Assembly (NCBI GenBank): GCA_948144175.1
Contig: CANXME010002327.1
Coordinates: 2,588,501-2,652,500 of the forward strand
DNA: 64,000 nucleotides
Direction: 5' to 3'
From: Closterium sp. NIES-65
Lineage: Eukaryota > Streptophyta > Zygnematophyceae > Desmidiales > Closteriaceae
Shown: positions 11,005 through 23,484 of the stretch, in pieces
How positions within the stretch are numbered: the stretch's first letter is position 1
How the letters are laid out: each line of letters opens with the position of its first letter
Notes under the pieces: generated by a model
The model's input: only the letters and a program-made list of their open reading frames with translations
The model's database searches: none
What the model was told of the DNA's origin: nothing
Made by a program: the position numbers and the translations under genes

Positions 11005-14000
11005 GAGACAACATCGGCAGCAGCAGAGACAACATCGGCAGCAGCAGAGACAACATCGGCAGTAGCAGAGACAACATCGGCAGTAGTAGACAACAACATC
11101 GGCAACAGCAGAGACAATATCGGCACCAATCGCGGGTCCTTCAACTGCACCGGCTCCAATCGACGACGACACTCCACCGACTCCTGCGCAGCAACTGAAC
11201 CCAACACCACGAGAAGTACATCGAAGCGCAAACTTCACCGCAAGCTTCTACTCCAACTCCGACTTGTACCGTCGCTCACCCGGACATCGAGCCGGCGAAG
11301 ACATCTGGCACGCACGAATGGGACATCCAAGCAACACAGTGTTAAGTAACACAATCAGAGCAGGCGTGCTCGACAAAGACTCACTGCTCCTAACCGACGG
11401 AAGCGAACTTCGACGAGCTCGCGGAATGTGCTTTACCTGCCCCGAAGCTGACTTACCACATAGGCCGTTCGCTTCTCACCACAACCCCAGCGCACCAGCT
11501 TACGCACCACTCGAGAAAGTGTACAGCGACATCATGTACAACCGCGAACCTTGACAAGGAGCATACAGCTACACCATCACGTTCATCGATGCTGCCACAC
11601 GCTACGTTTGGCACCTCAAACTTCCAAGCAAAGACATGGCTTTCGAGGCTTTCGTCGCCTGGCTCCCAGTAGTAGAACGAGAATCTGACGTGAAACTAAA
11701 GAGCTTCCAGTTAGACGGAGGAGGCGAATACACCTCACAAAGGTTCAAGCAGTACTTGGCAGAAAGAGGGATCAAGCGGCTCATCTCCCTTCCCTACGCT
11801 CACCAGCAACAAGGCGTAGCAGAAAGGATGAACAGGACTCTCCAGAACACCATGCGCAAGCTGCTACGAGGGATGCGGCTACCCAACCACCAATGGCTCG
11901 AAGCAATGGACCACGCTGTCATGCTGCACAACTTGCTCTCGTCATCATCGCTCCCGAACAATGCATCACCGCACCTGCTGTGGACAGGAAAACAGGGCAG
12001 CACAAAAACGTTAAGAGTTTTCGGCTACATGGTACAGTGCCGACCCCCAGCTGCACGGGCCGGCCGATTCTCCCAACGCGCACAGTGGGGACTACACCTG
12101 GGCATCGAAAGAAATTACAATGCGTGGAAGATTTTTTACGTCCACTCAAAGGAAACAGTAGCAGCACGTGATGTCATTTTCTACGAGCGACTCACCCTTC
12201 CGACATACCTTGCCAACCTAGAAGAAGACCAGGACCCCACAGGCGGTTTCCGTGGTGACCGAGCCTTCGCCTCGGCAGCAAACGAAGCTGAATGGGATGA
12301 GCAGAACGTGGATGAAGCCTCGGAGGAAGCCGGACCTCTCCCTTACTGCTCCGTCGACGTCCCAACGGTTACGTTACACCTGCAAGAGTCAACACCAACG
12401 AAGCAGAACGCATAGGGCCCAACTTCATACCTGACCCAGAAGCAGGTGACGAAGCAGCTTATCTCGAGGACACAACACTCCCCCGCTACACACAGAGCGG
12501 GCTCTAGATACTCGGCCTCATCACCGCGGTCCACGGCACGGAGATTCCTAAGGAGCCTGCCACAGTTCAGCAGGCTCTGGGGGGGGAGCATAAGGAAAAA
12601 TGGCGCGAAGCCATGGACAAGGAGCTGAAAGTACTGGAAGAACGGAATACCTGGAAAGTCGTTCCCATCGGCGTGGCACGCAACAAAACAGTACTCACCA
12701 GAAAATGGGTCTTCCATGTGAAGACAAAGGCAGACGGTACCATCGACAAGTTTAAGGCACGCTAGGTCGTGCGCGGTTTTGACCAAGAGCACGGGCGCGA
12801 TTTCACCGAGACGTTCGCCCCGGTCAGTCGACACACTTCACTTCGAATTCTTCTCGCGATCGCCGCCATGAAGAAGAAGAAGCTGCGGCAAACCGACGTC
12901 GCCAATGCATTTCTCTACGCACTTGTTGGCGCCGAAATCTTCGTCGAACTTCCACAGGGCTCCAACGGAGAGCCCAACCAAGTCTGCTAGCTGCTGAAGT
13001 CCCTGTATGGCATCAAACAGGCTCCAAGACTATGGCAGCAGTATCTACATGCTCGACTCACCCGCATCGCATTCCGACAGCTACCACACGACCAGAGCAT
13101 GTATCGGCTCACAAAAGGCGACGACTACATCCTACTGATCGTCTACGTGGACGACCTGCTTTACATCGGCTCGACTGACGGCATCACTACTTGGTTCAAA
13201 GAGGAACTGCAGCAGGACCTCACTCTCACAGTGTCATCAACCGTCACGCAATGCCTCGGCCTCAACATCCAGGAAGAGGAAGGCGCAATCTATCTCAACG
13301 CCGCGAAATATGCCGACACTATCGCCAAACGCTTCGGACTCACCCCGATCACCATCTCCACGCCATACCGCTACACCACAAGAAATCACAAGGAAAGCTC
13401 CGCTCTGCTTAAGCCCGCAGGCATACGCGACTACCAGAGAAAGCTGGGGTGCCTCCTCTTCGCGGACGTCACCTGCCGTCAGGATCTATCGTACTCTGCG
13501 AGTCAACTCGCCACCTTCCTCAAAAGGCCCGAGGCAGAACATATGGCGAAGCTCGACCGCGCTCTTCACTACCTCGTTAGCACTCTGACGATCGGCCTGA
13601 CCTATCACAAGAACGGAACCTCGACACCTAAGTTAATCGGCTACGTCGACGCCGGTCACGCTGGCGACTCCGACAATAGACGCTCGTGCACCGGCTACAT
13701 CTATCGCTTCGAACCCATCGGACCCATCTCGTGGCAGCCGAGCAAGCAGGTGTTAATCGCCCTCTCTTCAGTTGAAGCAGAATATATCGCACTTTGCTCA
13801 GCCACCAAAGCGAACTCCTGGAGGAAGCGAAGTTGGCTAAGTTACCCAGCTTCTCCTTGTTCTGCGACAACCAGTCGGCAATTCGCATAGCCAACAAAAA
13901 TGGATTCGCGAACAGGACGAAGCACATCGCCCTGCGATATTTCTTCGTGAAGGACGAGATCGAGAAGGGGAGACTCGAGCTGTCTTACTGCCCTACGTCC

Positions 14001-14051
14001 GAGATGGCAGCTGATTACTTGACCAAGAAACTCGGAAAGCAGAAATTTTAG
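11005..14051 (+). pseudogene. Copia-A integrase, reverse transcriptase and RNase H region (broken)
   Basis: The frame resumes in a 21-bp repeat (GAGACAACATCGGCAGCAGCA) coding an Ala/Thr/Glu linker. Next come the integrase zinc-binding part (HARMGHPSN...CFTCPE), the core with FIDAATRY, LDGGGEYTSQRF and GVAERMNRT, then reverse transcriptase with TFAPVSRHTSLRILL and the active-site YVDD, and RNase H ending with the RTKHIALRYFF and ADYLTKKLG motifs. Breaks include an indel near 11090, TGA at 11552-11554, a deletion of about 70 bases near 12365, TAG at 12507-12509, 12763-12765 and 12988-12990, a frameshift near 13815 and a final TAG at 14049-14051. It cannot make active protein. Confidence 0.9.
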
Positions 14052-14116
14052 TACTGCATGCTGCTGACTGGACAGAGCCACGTCACCAGCAGCGACACTC
14101 CAGAAGCGAAGGGGAG

Positions 14117-14561
14117 TGTAGGAAACAAGTAACTTAAGCGCCTCTGTCGTGTCGAAGCACTAAGTCATAAACGAAGCGAAACACAGCGAAGCATCAGCGA
14201 GTCAACCCTCGGAGGTTGAACAACTGCTGGAGGTTACGCGAAAGTCAAAGGTCAGCGACCTTTGACCTGACAAGTACAGCGCGACAGCAAGGACAAACAA
14301 CTGACTCGTTATTGAGTAGTTGCCCGAGTCGTCACTATATCGAACCGCAACAGCAACAGCAAAACAGTTTTTAGCTCTAACCCTTGATATTCCCTTGTAC
14401 TATTTTAAAAGACAGTATCTCTTTGTTTTAATCAATCTACTTTGCCCTCACATACCAGCGCAAGGTGGTTCACAAACTTTTCATTAAACGCTTCCGCTAT
14501 TACATTGTCCTACTCAGAGTTTAGTCTTGCAAAGATCCTAAGGGCTTTTCTCAGCCTAACA
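14117..14561 (+). repeat. 3' LTR of Copia-A
   Basis: It starts after the purine-rich GAAGCGAAGGGGAG tract and ends at the CTGGT target duplication. It ends 288 bases before the ATG of the LYC1-like gene, so it lies in that gene's promoter region. Confidence 0.93.
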
Positions 14562-14848
14562 CTGGTGCAGCATCTATCAGGCTTATCTCCGTAAGGAGCT
14601 TCATTTAACGCTGGCGTACATATCTAGGAAATCGGACATCTCTCATGTTGTTACGGAAACTTCTTTCAGTGCCCGTTGAGGTGTTTTACTCCTTAAACAT
14701 TACTTCACATTGGAGAGTAATCTTACGAATTCCTGACCGTATAGCGAGTATGCGATTGCCTGCAAGAGCTGCACTTGGGATTCCGAATGTGTTTACCTCC
14801 CAACACAGGCGGTCTCGTGTGCACTGCACTGTTACCAACGGTCACGCG

Positions 14849-17800
14849 ATGGCCTCCCTTACCGCATCACTCTTTCCCTTGAGCTCGCTTCGCGTCGTTG
14901 AAGTAACCAGCCCGCGCGAGTGCCGCGAAATCCAAGTGTCGCAGCACACCACGTGGGCGCCAGCGTTGACTCTCCAGCAGGTCAGCTGCGCGCCGAGTCC
15001 GCACGTTTCTCTCACTGCCGTTTTTTTTTTAGCCGACTCAAAAGTGGTGCCGACATCCTCGCATTCTCTCGCTGCCACGCTAAGGTGCGCGATGCTCTGC
15101 AAGACTTCTCCTCCTTGGCCTTTCGTCTTGCGCTCCTAAACTGTCGCTGTGAGTGCTCCTTTCGGTATTCGAGAATTCTCAAAAGCCAGGCTTCTTACCT
15201 TTTACGCCCTGCCCTTCTCCCCGCTGCTTCTTCCCCCTTCCCAACCCTCTCCCCCTTCTCCCACCCCCTCGTTCACACCTTTCCCGCCCCCTCCCCCTCC
15301 GCGTACGTTCCTCTTCCCGGCTCAGGTGAGGTTGCCTTGATTCCTCTTTGCTCTCCCTTCCTCCCCATCCCTCCCCTCTCCCGATCCGTGTCCCCCTTCC
15401 CTGCCCCCTCCTCAACCTCCGTTCACCAGACTCTAGAAACGAATTTGAGGACTTGTCAAGTTGCCTCTCAGTGTATCTCTCTCCCTGCCCCCCTCCAATC
15501 TGTCTCGTCCTTCCCGTTCTCTTCTCCCCCCTTTTTCCCGTTCCTCTCTGCCCCACCACCCACCACTCTCCCCCCTCCCCCCCACGCCCGCAGTTCCTGC
15601 AGCGCGAGCAGCAGCTGGGCAGCCATGCATGGGCGCAAGCCAACCTGCGCACATGGGCCCTCGTATCAGGTGCCACGTCATGCTCATGCCACGCCATCCC
15701 AATGCCGCGTCATGCTGAAAAGATCTCATGTCATGTGCTTTTGGAGCTGTCTCATGTCATGTGCTTTTGGAGCTGTCTCATGTCATGTGCTTTTGGAGCT
15801 GTCTCATGTCATGTGCTTTTGGATCTGATATCCTCGCGTGTGAGGGCGAGAGAGGCGGTGCTTGCATGGCTACCAGTGTAATTGTGTGCGTGGGGCTCAA
15901 GAAACGAGAGTGACCGCCTGGGCATGTGTGGGTGTGTGTATGTACAAGTGTGGTGGATATGTATGATGTATGCATACACGGGTGTGTGTGTGCATATGCA
16001 TGTGTGCTTGTACTGCATTCTCGAGACATCTCAAAGTTCACAGCGTTGCACCCATGCCTACGCTCACCCTAACCTCCCGTGCCCCCTATGCACCTCATGC
16101 CTTTGACCCCCTCTCACCAGACGCGGATGAGTCAGAGGATCAAGTAGAGGCACGCACACCCGAGCACCAAGCACTAGCACACCCGCCCGCGCCTCTTCAT
16201 GCCTCTGCCACCGCCACTGCCAGCACGAGTGCGAGCACCACAGGGGAGCACAGTGCGGCGTTTGTGTCTGTGCCATGTGGCAGCAGCAGCGGTGGGGGCG
16301 GCAGGGAGGGCAGGGTGGAGCGCAGGAGAGTGCTGGCGTCGCTCGAGACGTACCGCCAGGTGCCAGGCCCGTGTGCCGCTGTGGGGGAGTGGGGGGGGGA
16401 AGGGTGGGAGGAGGGTAGGGGATTGGGGAGAGTTTTAGAGGCGATTCTGAATCCTGGTGCGCTTCAAACATGGCATTTTGATGTGCCTCTGAGTTAGCCT
16501 TTTGCAACAGCTAAGGCATTCCACGTGTGTATGTCGAATCCCCCACGGCCCATGCCATGCCCCTGTGTTGTGCAGGACGCCCTTCTTCTCCCCGCCCTCT
16601 CTGCCTCCACCTCGCCAACACATTCCCCTCTCCATGCGCCCACATCGTCAGCAGCATCATCGGCAGCAGCAGCACCGTCAGACTCAGTGTCAAGCCCAGC
16701 ATCACAAGCGCTCCAGGGGAACGCGTACGGCATTGCATCAGTGTTCACACCGCCCGCAATGAGAGGTGAGCGACAGGCACATAGCGAGTGCAGCCCCTGC
16801 GCTGCTTCCACATGACCCACATGGTTCCCTCCCACATCTCCCTGTCATTCTATTCACGATACAACCACGCTCCATCCTGCCCCTCTTCCTGCCCTAGCAT
16901 CCTCACCATGAGTCCACCCTAGCATCTTCTTCTCTCGCCACCATACAACATACAGCCACACTCCACCCCACGCCCTCTGCCAATCAGGTCAGGGCCTGGC
17001 CACCCACCTGTGCCGCGCCGTGCCCTCCCTGCTCGCACAGTGCGACCCCTCCGCCCTCGCTGCTGTAAGCACTGCCTGCACTGCCAGCACTAGAGGAACT
17101 ACATGCACTCTAGGTAAGCAGCGTAAGCAGATTTGACAACCCCCAGAATGCGTCACGCGCGCACTGCTGCAGCTCACTCACTCTACGCCAGCCCTCCCTG
17201 GCATGCTGGTGCGTCTCGTTCCTCATGGGAATGAGCCCGTCAGTCCTTCCCACCGTCTGTTGCTCTGCTGCCATGACCATCCGCTCCAACTCCCCTTTCC
17301 AAGCACCGTGACCCATCTCCCCTACTCCCCTCCACCCCCCATACCCGCCTCCCCCCTCCCCCAGGTGCTGTATTCAGACGTGGGCGAGCACCTGTACGCT
17401 CGTGCAGGCTTCACCGCACCGCCACACGTGCTGCCGCCGTCAATGCATGCAATTGGGGTGCGCGGGGGAGAGGAGGGCGAGAGGCGCGTGCGGGAGAGCA
17501 GTGCGCGGGTGGAGTGGCTGAGACGAGGCGAGCAGGTGGCTGCTGCTGTGGATGGCTATGTGCACATGGTGAGGGAGGGGTGCAGGGGGGTGAAGTGGGA
17601 TAGAGGGGGGTGGAGCGGGGTGGGTGAAGAGAGGGCGGAGTCACACCACTTGCTCAATGCACACACAGCACACCGTCACGCTTCTGCATCATGCCCTGTC
17701 ACCTTACTCTCCCTCTTCGTATGCACTCACCCACCGGTGTATCTGCATTCCGTGTTGCACGCTCTCGTTTTACCTCTCCTTCTCCCTTTCACCTCCTTCT

Positions 17801-20338
17801 ATCACGTCCCCTCGTCTGCCCCACCACAACCAGCTATCCCAGCGCCCTGCTCACTCCGCCTCCTTCCTCGTGCTGCCTTCAGCCGCGCAGGTGACCCCAC
17901 CTCACCCACTCAACCCTGCCTTCCGTGCTTGCTTCACCGTCACCGCGCCACAAAGCACTGCCATGTGTACACCATGCTGCAGGGCTGCTCCCATGAGTGG
18001 GGATCTGAAGCACCGGTGCCTCTGTGTGGTTGTGTGCGTGTTTGTTGAGCATGAGCGGCGTGTGTGGGTGAGCATGTGTGAGTGCAGGTGGATTGGATGG
18101 TGGAGAGGGAGCATTACTGCGCGCAACTACTGGGAGTGGAGCCCTTGCCGTGGTCAGGAGCACGGTGCAATGATGCCCTCATGGTGAGTCAGGGAAGCAC
18201 GCTCACACAGGGCATGTGAGGTGACTCAAATGTTACCGTGCTGACAGTGAGTGAGTGAGGTGTGATGGCCGGTTGGTGGTGCTGGAGAGTGAGCCTCGCA
18301 CTTGTGCCTCACCCTCACCCTCACTTGCACTTTTTCCTCCGAGCTCTCTGCATTGCACGTCACACCGCATTCCACGTGCATTCTTCTTCCGTGCGTGGGC
18401 AGGTATGGACCATGGATGTGGCGCAGCACAGCAAGTACATCAAGGTGCTGCTCTTCCACGGTCAGTCACTCATCCCTGCCCCCTTCCCCCCATCCCTGCT
18501 CTTCCACGGTCAGTCACTCATCCCTGCCCCCTTCCCCCCATCCCTGCTCTTCCACGGTCAGTCACTCATCCCTGCCCCCTTCCCCCCATCCCTGCTCTTC
18601 CACGGTCAGTCACTCATCCCTGCCCCCTTCCCCCCATCCCTGCTCTTCCACGGTCAGTCACTCATCCCTGCCCCCTTCCCCCCATCCCTGCTCTTCCACG
18701 GTCAGTCACTCATCCCTGCCCCCTTCCCCCCATCCCTGCTCTTCTACGGTCAGTCACTCATCCCTGCCCCCTTCCCCCCATCCCTGCTCTTCCACGGTCA
18801 GTCACTCATCCCGGCCCCCTTCCCCCCATCCCTGCTCTTCCACGGTCAGTCACTCATCCCGGCCCCCTTCCCCCCATCCCTGCTCTTCCACGGTCAGTCA
18901 CTCATCCCTGCCCCCTTCCCCCCATCCCTGCTCTTCCACGGTCAGTCACTCATCCCTGCCCCCTTCCCCCCATCCCTGCTCTTCCACGGTCAGTCACTCA
19001 TCCCTGCCCCCTTCCCCCCATCCCTGCTCTTCTACGGTCAGTCAGTCATCCCTGCCCCCTTCCCCCCATCCCTGCTCTTCCACGGTCAGTCACTCATCCC
19101 GGCCCCCTTCCCCCCATCCCTGCTCTTCCACGGTCAGTCACTCATCCCTGCCCCCTTCCCCCCATCCCTGCTCTTCCACGGTCAGTCACTCATCCCTGCC
19201 CCCTTCCCCCCATCCCTGCTCTTCCACGGTCAGTCACTCATCCCTGCCCCCTTACCCCCATCCCTGCTCTTCCACGGTCAGTCATTCATTCCTAACCCGT
19301 GGCCAAAATCAGATGCCCGTAGCAGCACAGCACCGTTCTTCTGTGCGCCACTTTTGTGCTACTCACCTGTGAGTCACTTGACTAAACCCTCTGTTGCTAT
19401 CAGCACTGGGCCTCTGTGGTGCCCTTCCACTGCCATACAGCGCACTTGCTTTCTTCTCTCCATCCCCCGTCCTCCTGCCTCTCACCTGCTCCCGTCCACG
19501 TCTCCCCATCAGCGGGCAGCAACCCGTCAGACACAGCAGCGGTGATGGCAGCGGCAGTGCATGCTGCCATGCATGCACGCATCCCCTGCACCGCTCCTTC
19601 AACCACCTCTGCACCATCAGCATCTTCTGGGGGTGTGGTAGCGTGGGGCCCTGAAGCCATCACAGGCTCATGGCCAATCCAAGACCGCCACCTGGCAGAA
19701 GCAGGCGTCACGTGAGTGCTGCCTTGGGTTGTGTTGAAGTGCATCTGCATGCATCCCTTCCTCTGTTCTTTTATCACACTGAAATTAGATTCACGAGTTA
19801 CACTCAAAGAGGGCTGCGGCAAATGCTGTGCTCACTGCCTATTCCTTCCGCCCTTGCTATCTGCATCTCGCCTGCCCCGCTCCGTCCTCTCCCCTCCATC
19901 TCCTCACCAGGGTGCATAGGGGGCCACGCAGCAGCAGCATTCCCATGCTCGCCCCTCTCTCACCTGCCGTCGCTGCACCCATGTGGTATGCACGCACACT
20001 GCTGCCATGCCATGCCCTGCCCTGCCACCGTGCATCCACCCACAACTCCCCGTGCATCTCTCGCCTTCCTCCCCATGCACTGCATGCCTTTCTGCCATCA
20101 CCACGGCATCAAAGCCCTGCCACTAGCAGCACCTACTCGTGCCTGCCATTGTATCCCCCACTGGCCCCTACTCCCCACTCCCCTGCATCATCCACATGCC
20201 GTCCCTTGTCACTCGCACAGCACCTTGTGTCGCACTCCACCATGCGTCTGTAATCCATACTGAAACAGGCCAAGCAACCACCCGCATGCATGTGTGTCAC
20301 CTGGCAGGTCGTTCATTCCCCAGGCCATCTGGGTGTGA
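14849..20338 (+). CDS. LYC1-like GNAT-family N-acetyltransferase, 11 exons
   Basis: Exon model: 14849-14980, 15594-15669, 16121-16359, 16576-16765, 16988-17064, 17365-17568, 17834-17890, 18088-18183, 18403-18460, 19513-19711 and 20308-20338. All phases agree, giving 452 residues. The protein resembles the LYC1 family (yeast lysine acetyltransferase-related proteins with an N-terminal GNAT fold and a conserved C-terminal domain). Landmarks: an N-terminal LQREQQLGSHAWAQ...RTWALV segment, ASVFTPPAMRGQGLA (GNAT acetyl-CoA loop R-G-Q-G-x-A near residue 213), LYSDVGEHLYARAGF near 240, and VLPSAAQVDWMVEREHYCAQ across exons 7-8. Exons 3 and 4 hold Ser/Ala-rich linkers that interrupt the GNAT fold. 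The last exon (10 codons) is the least certain. The donor of exon 9 lies inside a 48-bp array carrying 18 copies of that donor. Substrate unknown. Confidence 0.82.
15725..15828 (+). repeat. 26-bp tandem repeat, four copies, in LYC1-like intron 2
   Basis: Four head-to-tail copies of a 26-base unit (CTCATGTCATGTGCTTTTGG plus AGCTGT), almost identical, so recently expanded. The last copy ends GGATCT instead of GGAGCT. Confidence 0.9.
18448..19290 (+). repeat. 48-bp minisatellite carrying 18 copies of a splice donor
   Basis: The unit spans the end of LYC1-like exon 9 and the beginning of intron 9. The donor CCACG|GTCAGT (CTACG in two copies) recurs every 48 bases, with its first GT at 18461 and its last at 19277. 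Variation is limited to a few substitutions (CCACGG/CTACGG, CCCTGCC/CCCGGCC). The unit length is a multiple of three and has no stop in the gene's frame, so each later donor would add 16 residues (LLFHGQSLIPAPFPPS). Confidence 0.95.
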
Positions 20339-20700
20339 CAGGATGGCAAAGGCTCGTCAGCAACACAATGTACTTCACGTGCCAGCAAGAAAGCTTGCTA
20401 GTTATGGGCCCTGAGAGCTTTTAGCCGTGAATTTAGAGCAGTTGTCATCACGCTGATGCAGCACTTTTGTGTCATTGATCAAGTGGAGAGTGTACTAGTA
20501 GCAATCCATCCTGAATTGTCCTCAGCAGCACGATATGCTCTGCTGGAACCTGATGAATTCCCACCAAGCACACTGTCAACCCTAAACGCTTCCCTTTCAC
20601 ATTCCGAAGGTAATGAATCAACTGTGGTCCCACCTATTGAGGAACCATCACATGTAAGGGCTACAAGTACACTTGCACAACTAGATTCTTCCATTTAAGA
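20339..20700 (+). other. Tail between LYC1-like and RPL26 genes; possible small ORF
   Basis: This is probably the 3' untranslated region of the LYC1-like gene, converging on RPL26. An open frame from the ATG at 20456 (80 codons, ending at 20698) encodes an acidic, Ser/Glu-rich peptide beginning MQHFCVIDQVESV. I recognise no domain, and it could be a short alternative last exon. The base composition is less C/T-rich than the neighbouring introns. Confidence 0.25.
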
Positions 20701-20915
20701 TACGGTACTCAACAGACCAAGCCATCAGTGCCATGCCAGCCCCTGACTGCTCCTAAGCATGCCTACACACGTATACACGGCGACCAGGCGCGAGGGCGGA
20801 AGGGCGGAACCAGCAACCAGGACCGAGGAGTGAGGGAAGCACAGACGCGGGCGGGAGGCAGAGAGCGGATGGGAGAACCGACAGGGCGGCTGCAGGGCGG
20901 GCGGGGGCGTGGGAT

Positions 20916-23118
20916 TTAGTCGACGTCTTGCATGGGCTGCGCGGTCTCCTCTGTGTACTTGCCCTTGCCCTTGTCCGCGAGGCGGCCCTTGGCCTTGCGG
21001 TCCAGCAGTGCCTTGCGATCCTTGTCCAGCTTCAGCTTCGTGATCACCACCTTGGACGGATGCACTCCCACGTTCACCGTCGCGCCTGCACACACCACAT
21101 GCACGCACATCCACGTTCACGTGCCGTATGGCACGCCACGGGGAAGCACATGGGACAGCAGCACAGCACGCGGAGCACCACAGCATAGCGACACCAGAGC
21201 ACAACGCATGGGCCCGCAGACCACACTCCATATCACAGCACAGCACAGCACAGCACAGCACAGCACAGCACAGCAGGGTACAGCACACAGCACAAGACAG
21301 CGCAACAATACATCCACAGGACGGCAGCAGCACATATTTAGAATTCCGTCGTGGCTTATGAGCCTTGAGCGCCCTGTGTATCCCAGTAACACATGACCGC
21401 TACCACAGCAACGCGTGCCCGCTGGTGAAACAACGCAACGAGGCGGCAGGACGTTGACTCACCGTTGACCTTTTCGCGCGTGATGCGCTCGATGTGGATG
21501 ACCCACTTGCGGCGGTACACCTGCACCACCTTGCCCTCGCGCCCCTTGTATGTGCCGCGCACCACCTGCACCTCGTCGTCCTTGCGGATCGGCACCGACC
21601 GCACCTGCCGCGCGTACACCAACATCCGGAAAACATCCGCATACGCAAACCACAATCACGGGACATGAATGAATGCGGAGGGAGCCAAGACACCGTGATT
21701 GCCAGGTCCGTAGCACGACGCAGTTTCGCAGGAGAAGTGGGGGCTCTCGGTATACATGCACGAGCCTTGTCTAGGACACGTACAGATAAACTAAACCAAT
21801 CAGCATGCGCCGAGGACAGAAATGATGAGCGACGTGAGTGCCTGTGAAACTTCTTCCTTCGCCTCTCATCGCTGGTCCTGAGCTAGGGTTACGCCCCGCT
21901 TGAACACTTCCATTGCTGCTCTTTTACTACCCCCTCACTGCCTCTCACAGGCGTAGAACAAAGCAAGCACCCAGATATGCGTTTGCGGATTCGTTTCAGG
22001 CCGTGAAACCCTACACCGTAACGGATCAGTCCTCTTTCAACTTAACCTGCGCGCGCTCCCCGCTGAAACTAAGAATTGCATGAAACGTGCGCAGGGCGCG
22101 GCGTGCGCGCGGTGGGGACTCACGTTGTACTTGTTGCGCAGCTCGGACGAAAGGCTGGAGCTCATGATGATGCGGCGCTCGCTGGACGACGCCGTGAAGT
22201 GCGCCTTCCGCGACTTGCGCCGGGACGAGCTCACTCCTGCGCGCCGATGGGGAACGGGGAAGCGGGAAGAATAGAGGTTGAAAGAGGAAGGGAAAAAAAG
22301 GGGGAAAGAGTGGAAGGAGGAAGGGGACGAGAAAGGGAGAAGTGGGAAAGGGGAAAAGGAAAAGGTGGAGAGAGGAAAGAGGAACATGTACAGGCTGTGA
22401 GCAGGCGCGGACGAGGTTGCGAGCGACGAGGGGGTATGGGAGGAGTGATAGTGATCGAGGCACAACGAGCGCAGCACAAATGGGAGCATTCATAGCGGCG
22501 CAAGAGGAAGGGCACATGTGGTGCGGCTACCGGCTGCGTGCGGTGCTTAGCTGGACGATTGTCCTACCTGCTTCCGATTCTATGCCCTGAACTGACTACA
22601 CGGCCAACACTAGAGCTCCCAGCACACGTTCGAGCAGACACTACACGCATTCTTCTCAAATTACGTTATCGACGAGGCACGAGCGCATTCAGCGCCAACT
22701 GAGGCGACTCCTCAAACCCTAAGCTCGAACTGCCGCAGATCTGAAGTCGAAGACCTAGCAATTGCCGATCTCCTAACAGAGGCTAGACCGAATTGATTCC
22801 ATACCATCTTCGCCGTGGGTCTTCCACGCGGAAACCGCACCAGCCCGCCAATCCCCTCACCCCACGACTAGACTGTTGCGACTATCGCCCACCCACAGCC
22901 ATGATCTAGGTCGCTGGCTTGCCGCGCCACGCCGCGCTAATAAATCCTTTTGGCTACAGGTAAGGCGGACAAGTGGCGAAACGCTCGAGGACTGCGAACA
23001 ACCAACGAACTTCGAAACGACCCGTACTCCACGCAGCGAAGCTCGCGGTAGGACAAGCGACTCAACGGAGCACCGCGAGACGACAGCAGGGCGTGGACTT
23101 ACTTGGGCTGAACTTCAT
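20916..23118 (-). CDS. RPL26: 60S ribosomal protein L26 (uL24), 4 exons
   Basis: Cytosolic large-subunit protein uL24, which binds the 5' part of 28S/5.8S rRNA near the exit tunnel. Minus-strand exons in order: 23103-23118, 22124-22236, 21463-21604 and 20916-21085. Phases agree and the product is 146 residues, the family's normal length. It starts [19 protein letters not shown]. The first exon has only five codons plus one base, and the Arg codon is completed across intron 1. The KOW motif follows as [20 protein letters not shown], then [19 protein letters not shown], and a Lys/Glu-rich tail ending QPMQDVD. Intron 1 is 866 bases. A short first coding exon and long first intron are common for ribosomal protein genes. 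The stop is TAA at 20916-20918. Confidence 0.96.
21236..21276. repeat. (CAGCA)n microsatellite in RPL26 intron 3
   Basis: Seven or eight consecutive CAGCA units in the intron between exons 3 and 4 of RPL26. Confidence 0.9.
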
Positions 23119-23484
23119 TGTGGCAGCTTCTCTGGGCTCCTGGGTGTTCTTGCAACGCCTTTGAGTGTACGGCTGGAGCGGCGAGGTGAAGAGAAGGAAA
23201 AGGGAGAGGCGGAGCAGAAAGAAGCGAGTAAAGAAGGAGAGCGGAGGAGAAGGTTGGGTTGGTTTGGGCCTACGCTCCCAGACCCATTCTCCGCACCTAC
23301 ATTTGCCGAACCTCTCTCTCCGAGGAGGGCAACCAGGACGGTCGAGGCTTGAGAAACCCCCAAATCTGGGGTTTGCTTCATTCGGGGATCTGCTTTCCCA
23401 CCTATGGGAGCGAAGCTATTAAGAGAAAATGAACAGCCGGAAAATAAGGCATCGAGTACGTCCATTATTATGTAGGTTATATAA
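23119..23484. other. RPL26 upstream region
   Basis: Bases 23160-23260 are GA-rich on the plus strand, hence CT-rich in the RPL26 sense. That fits a pyrimidine-rich leader or promoter of a ribosomal protein gene. I see no clear TATA box and no other gene. Confidence 0.35.

Larger units (their letters stand above)
6862..14561 (+). mobile_element. Copia-A: complete but inactivated Ty1/copia LTR retrotransposon
   Basis: The element has 444/445-bp LTRs and a perfect 5-bp target duplication, CTGGT (6857-6861 and 14562-14566). A primer-binding site, TGGTATGAGAGC, starts at 7306 and is one mismatch from the site complementary to plant initiator tRNA-Met. A purine-rich tract precedes the 3' LTR. Domain order gag - protease - integrase - reverse transcriptase - RNase H is that of Ty1/copia. 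Coding is broken by several stops, frameshifts and the nested element N at 9360-11004. The LTRs differ by roughly 3-5% by eye, so the insertion is not new. It sits between the MATE stop (135 bp away) and the LYC1-like ATG (288 bp away). Confidence 0.95.

Noticed and set aside
18448-19290. CRISPR-like regular array
   Set aside because: The units are head-to-tail without unique spacers and lie at an exon-intron boundary of a eukaryotic gene.
20725-21333. 202-codon minus-strand frame overlapping RPL26
   Set aside because: It crosses the intron and uses another frame of exon 4; the RPL26 splice model explains the sequence fully.
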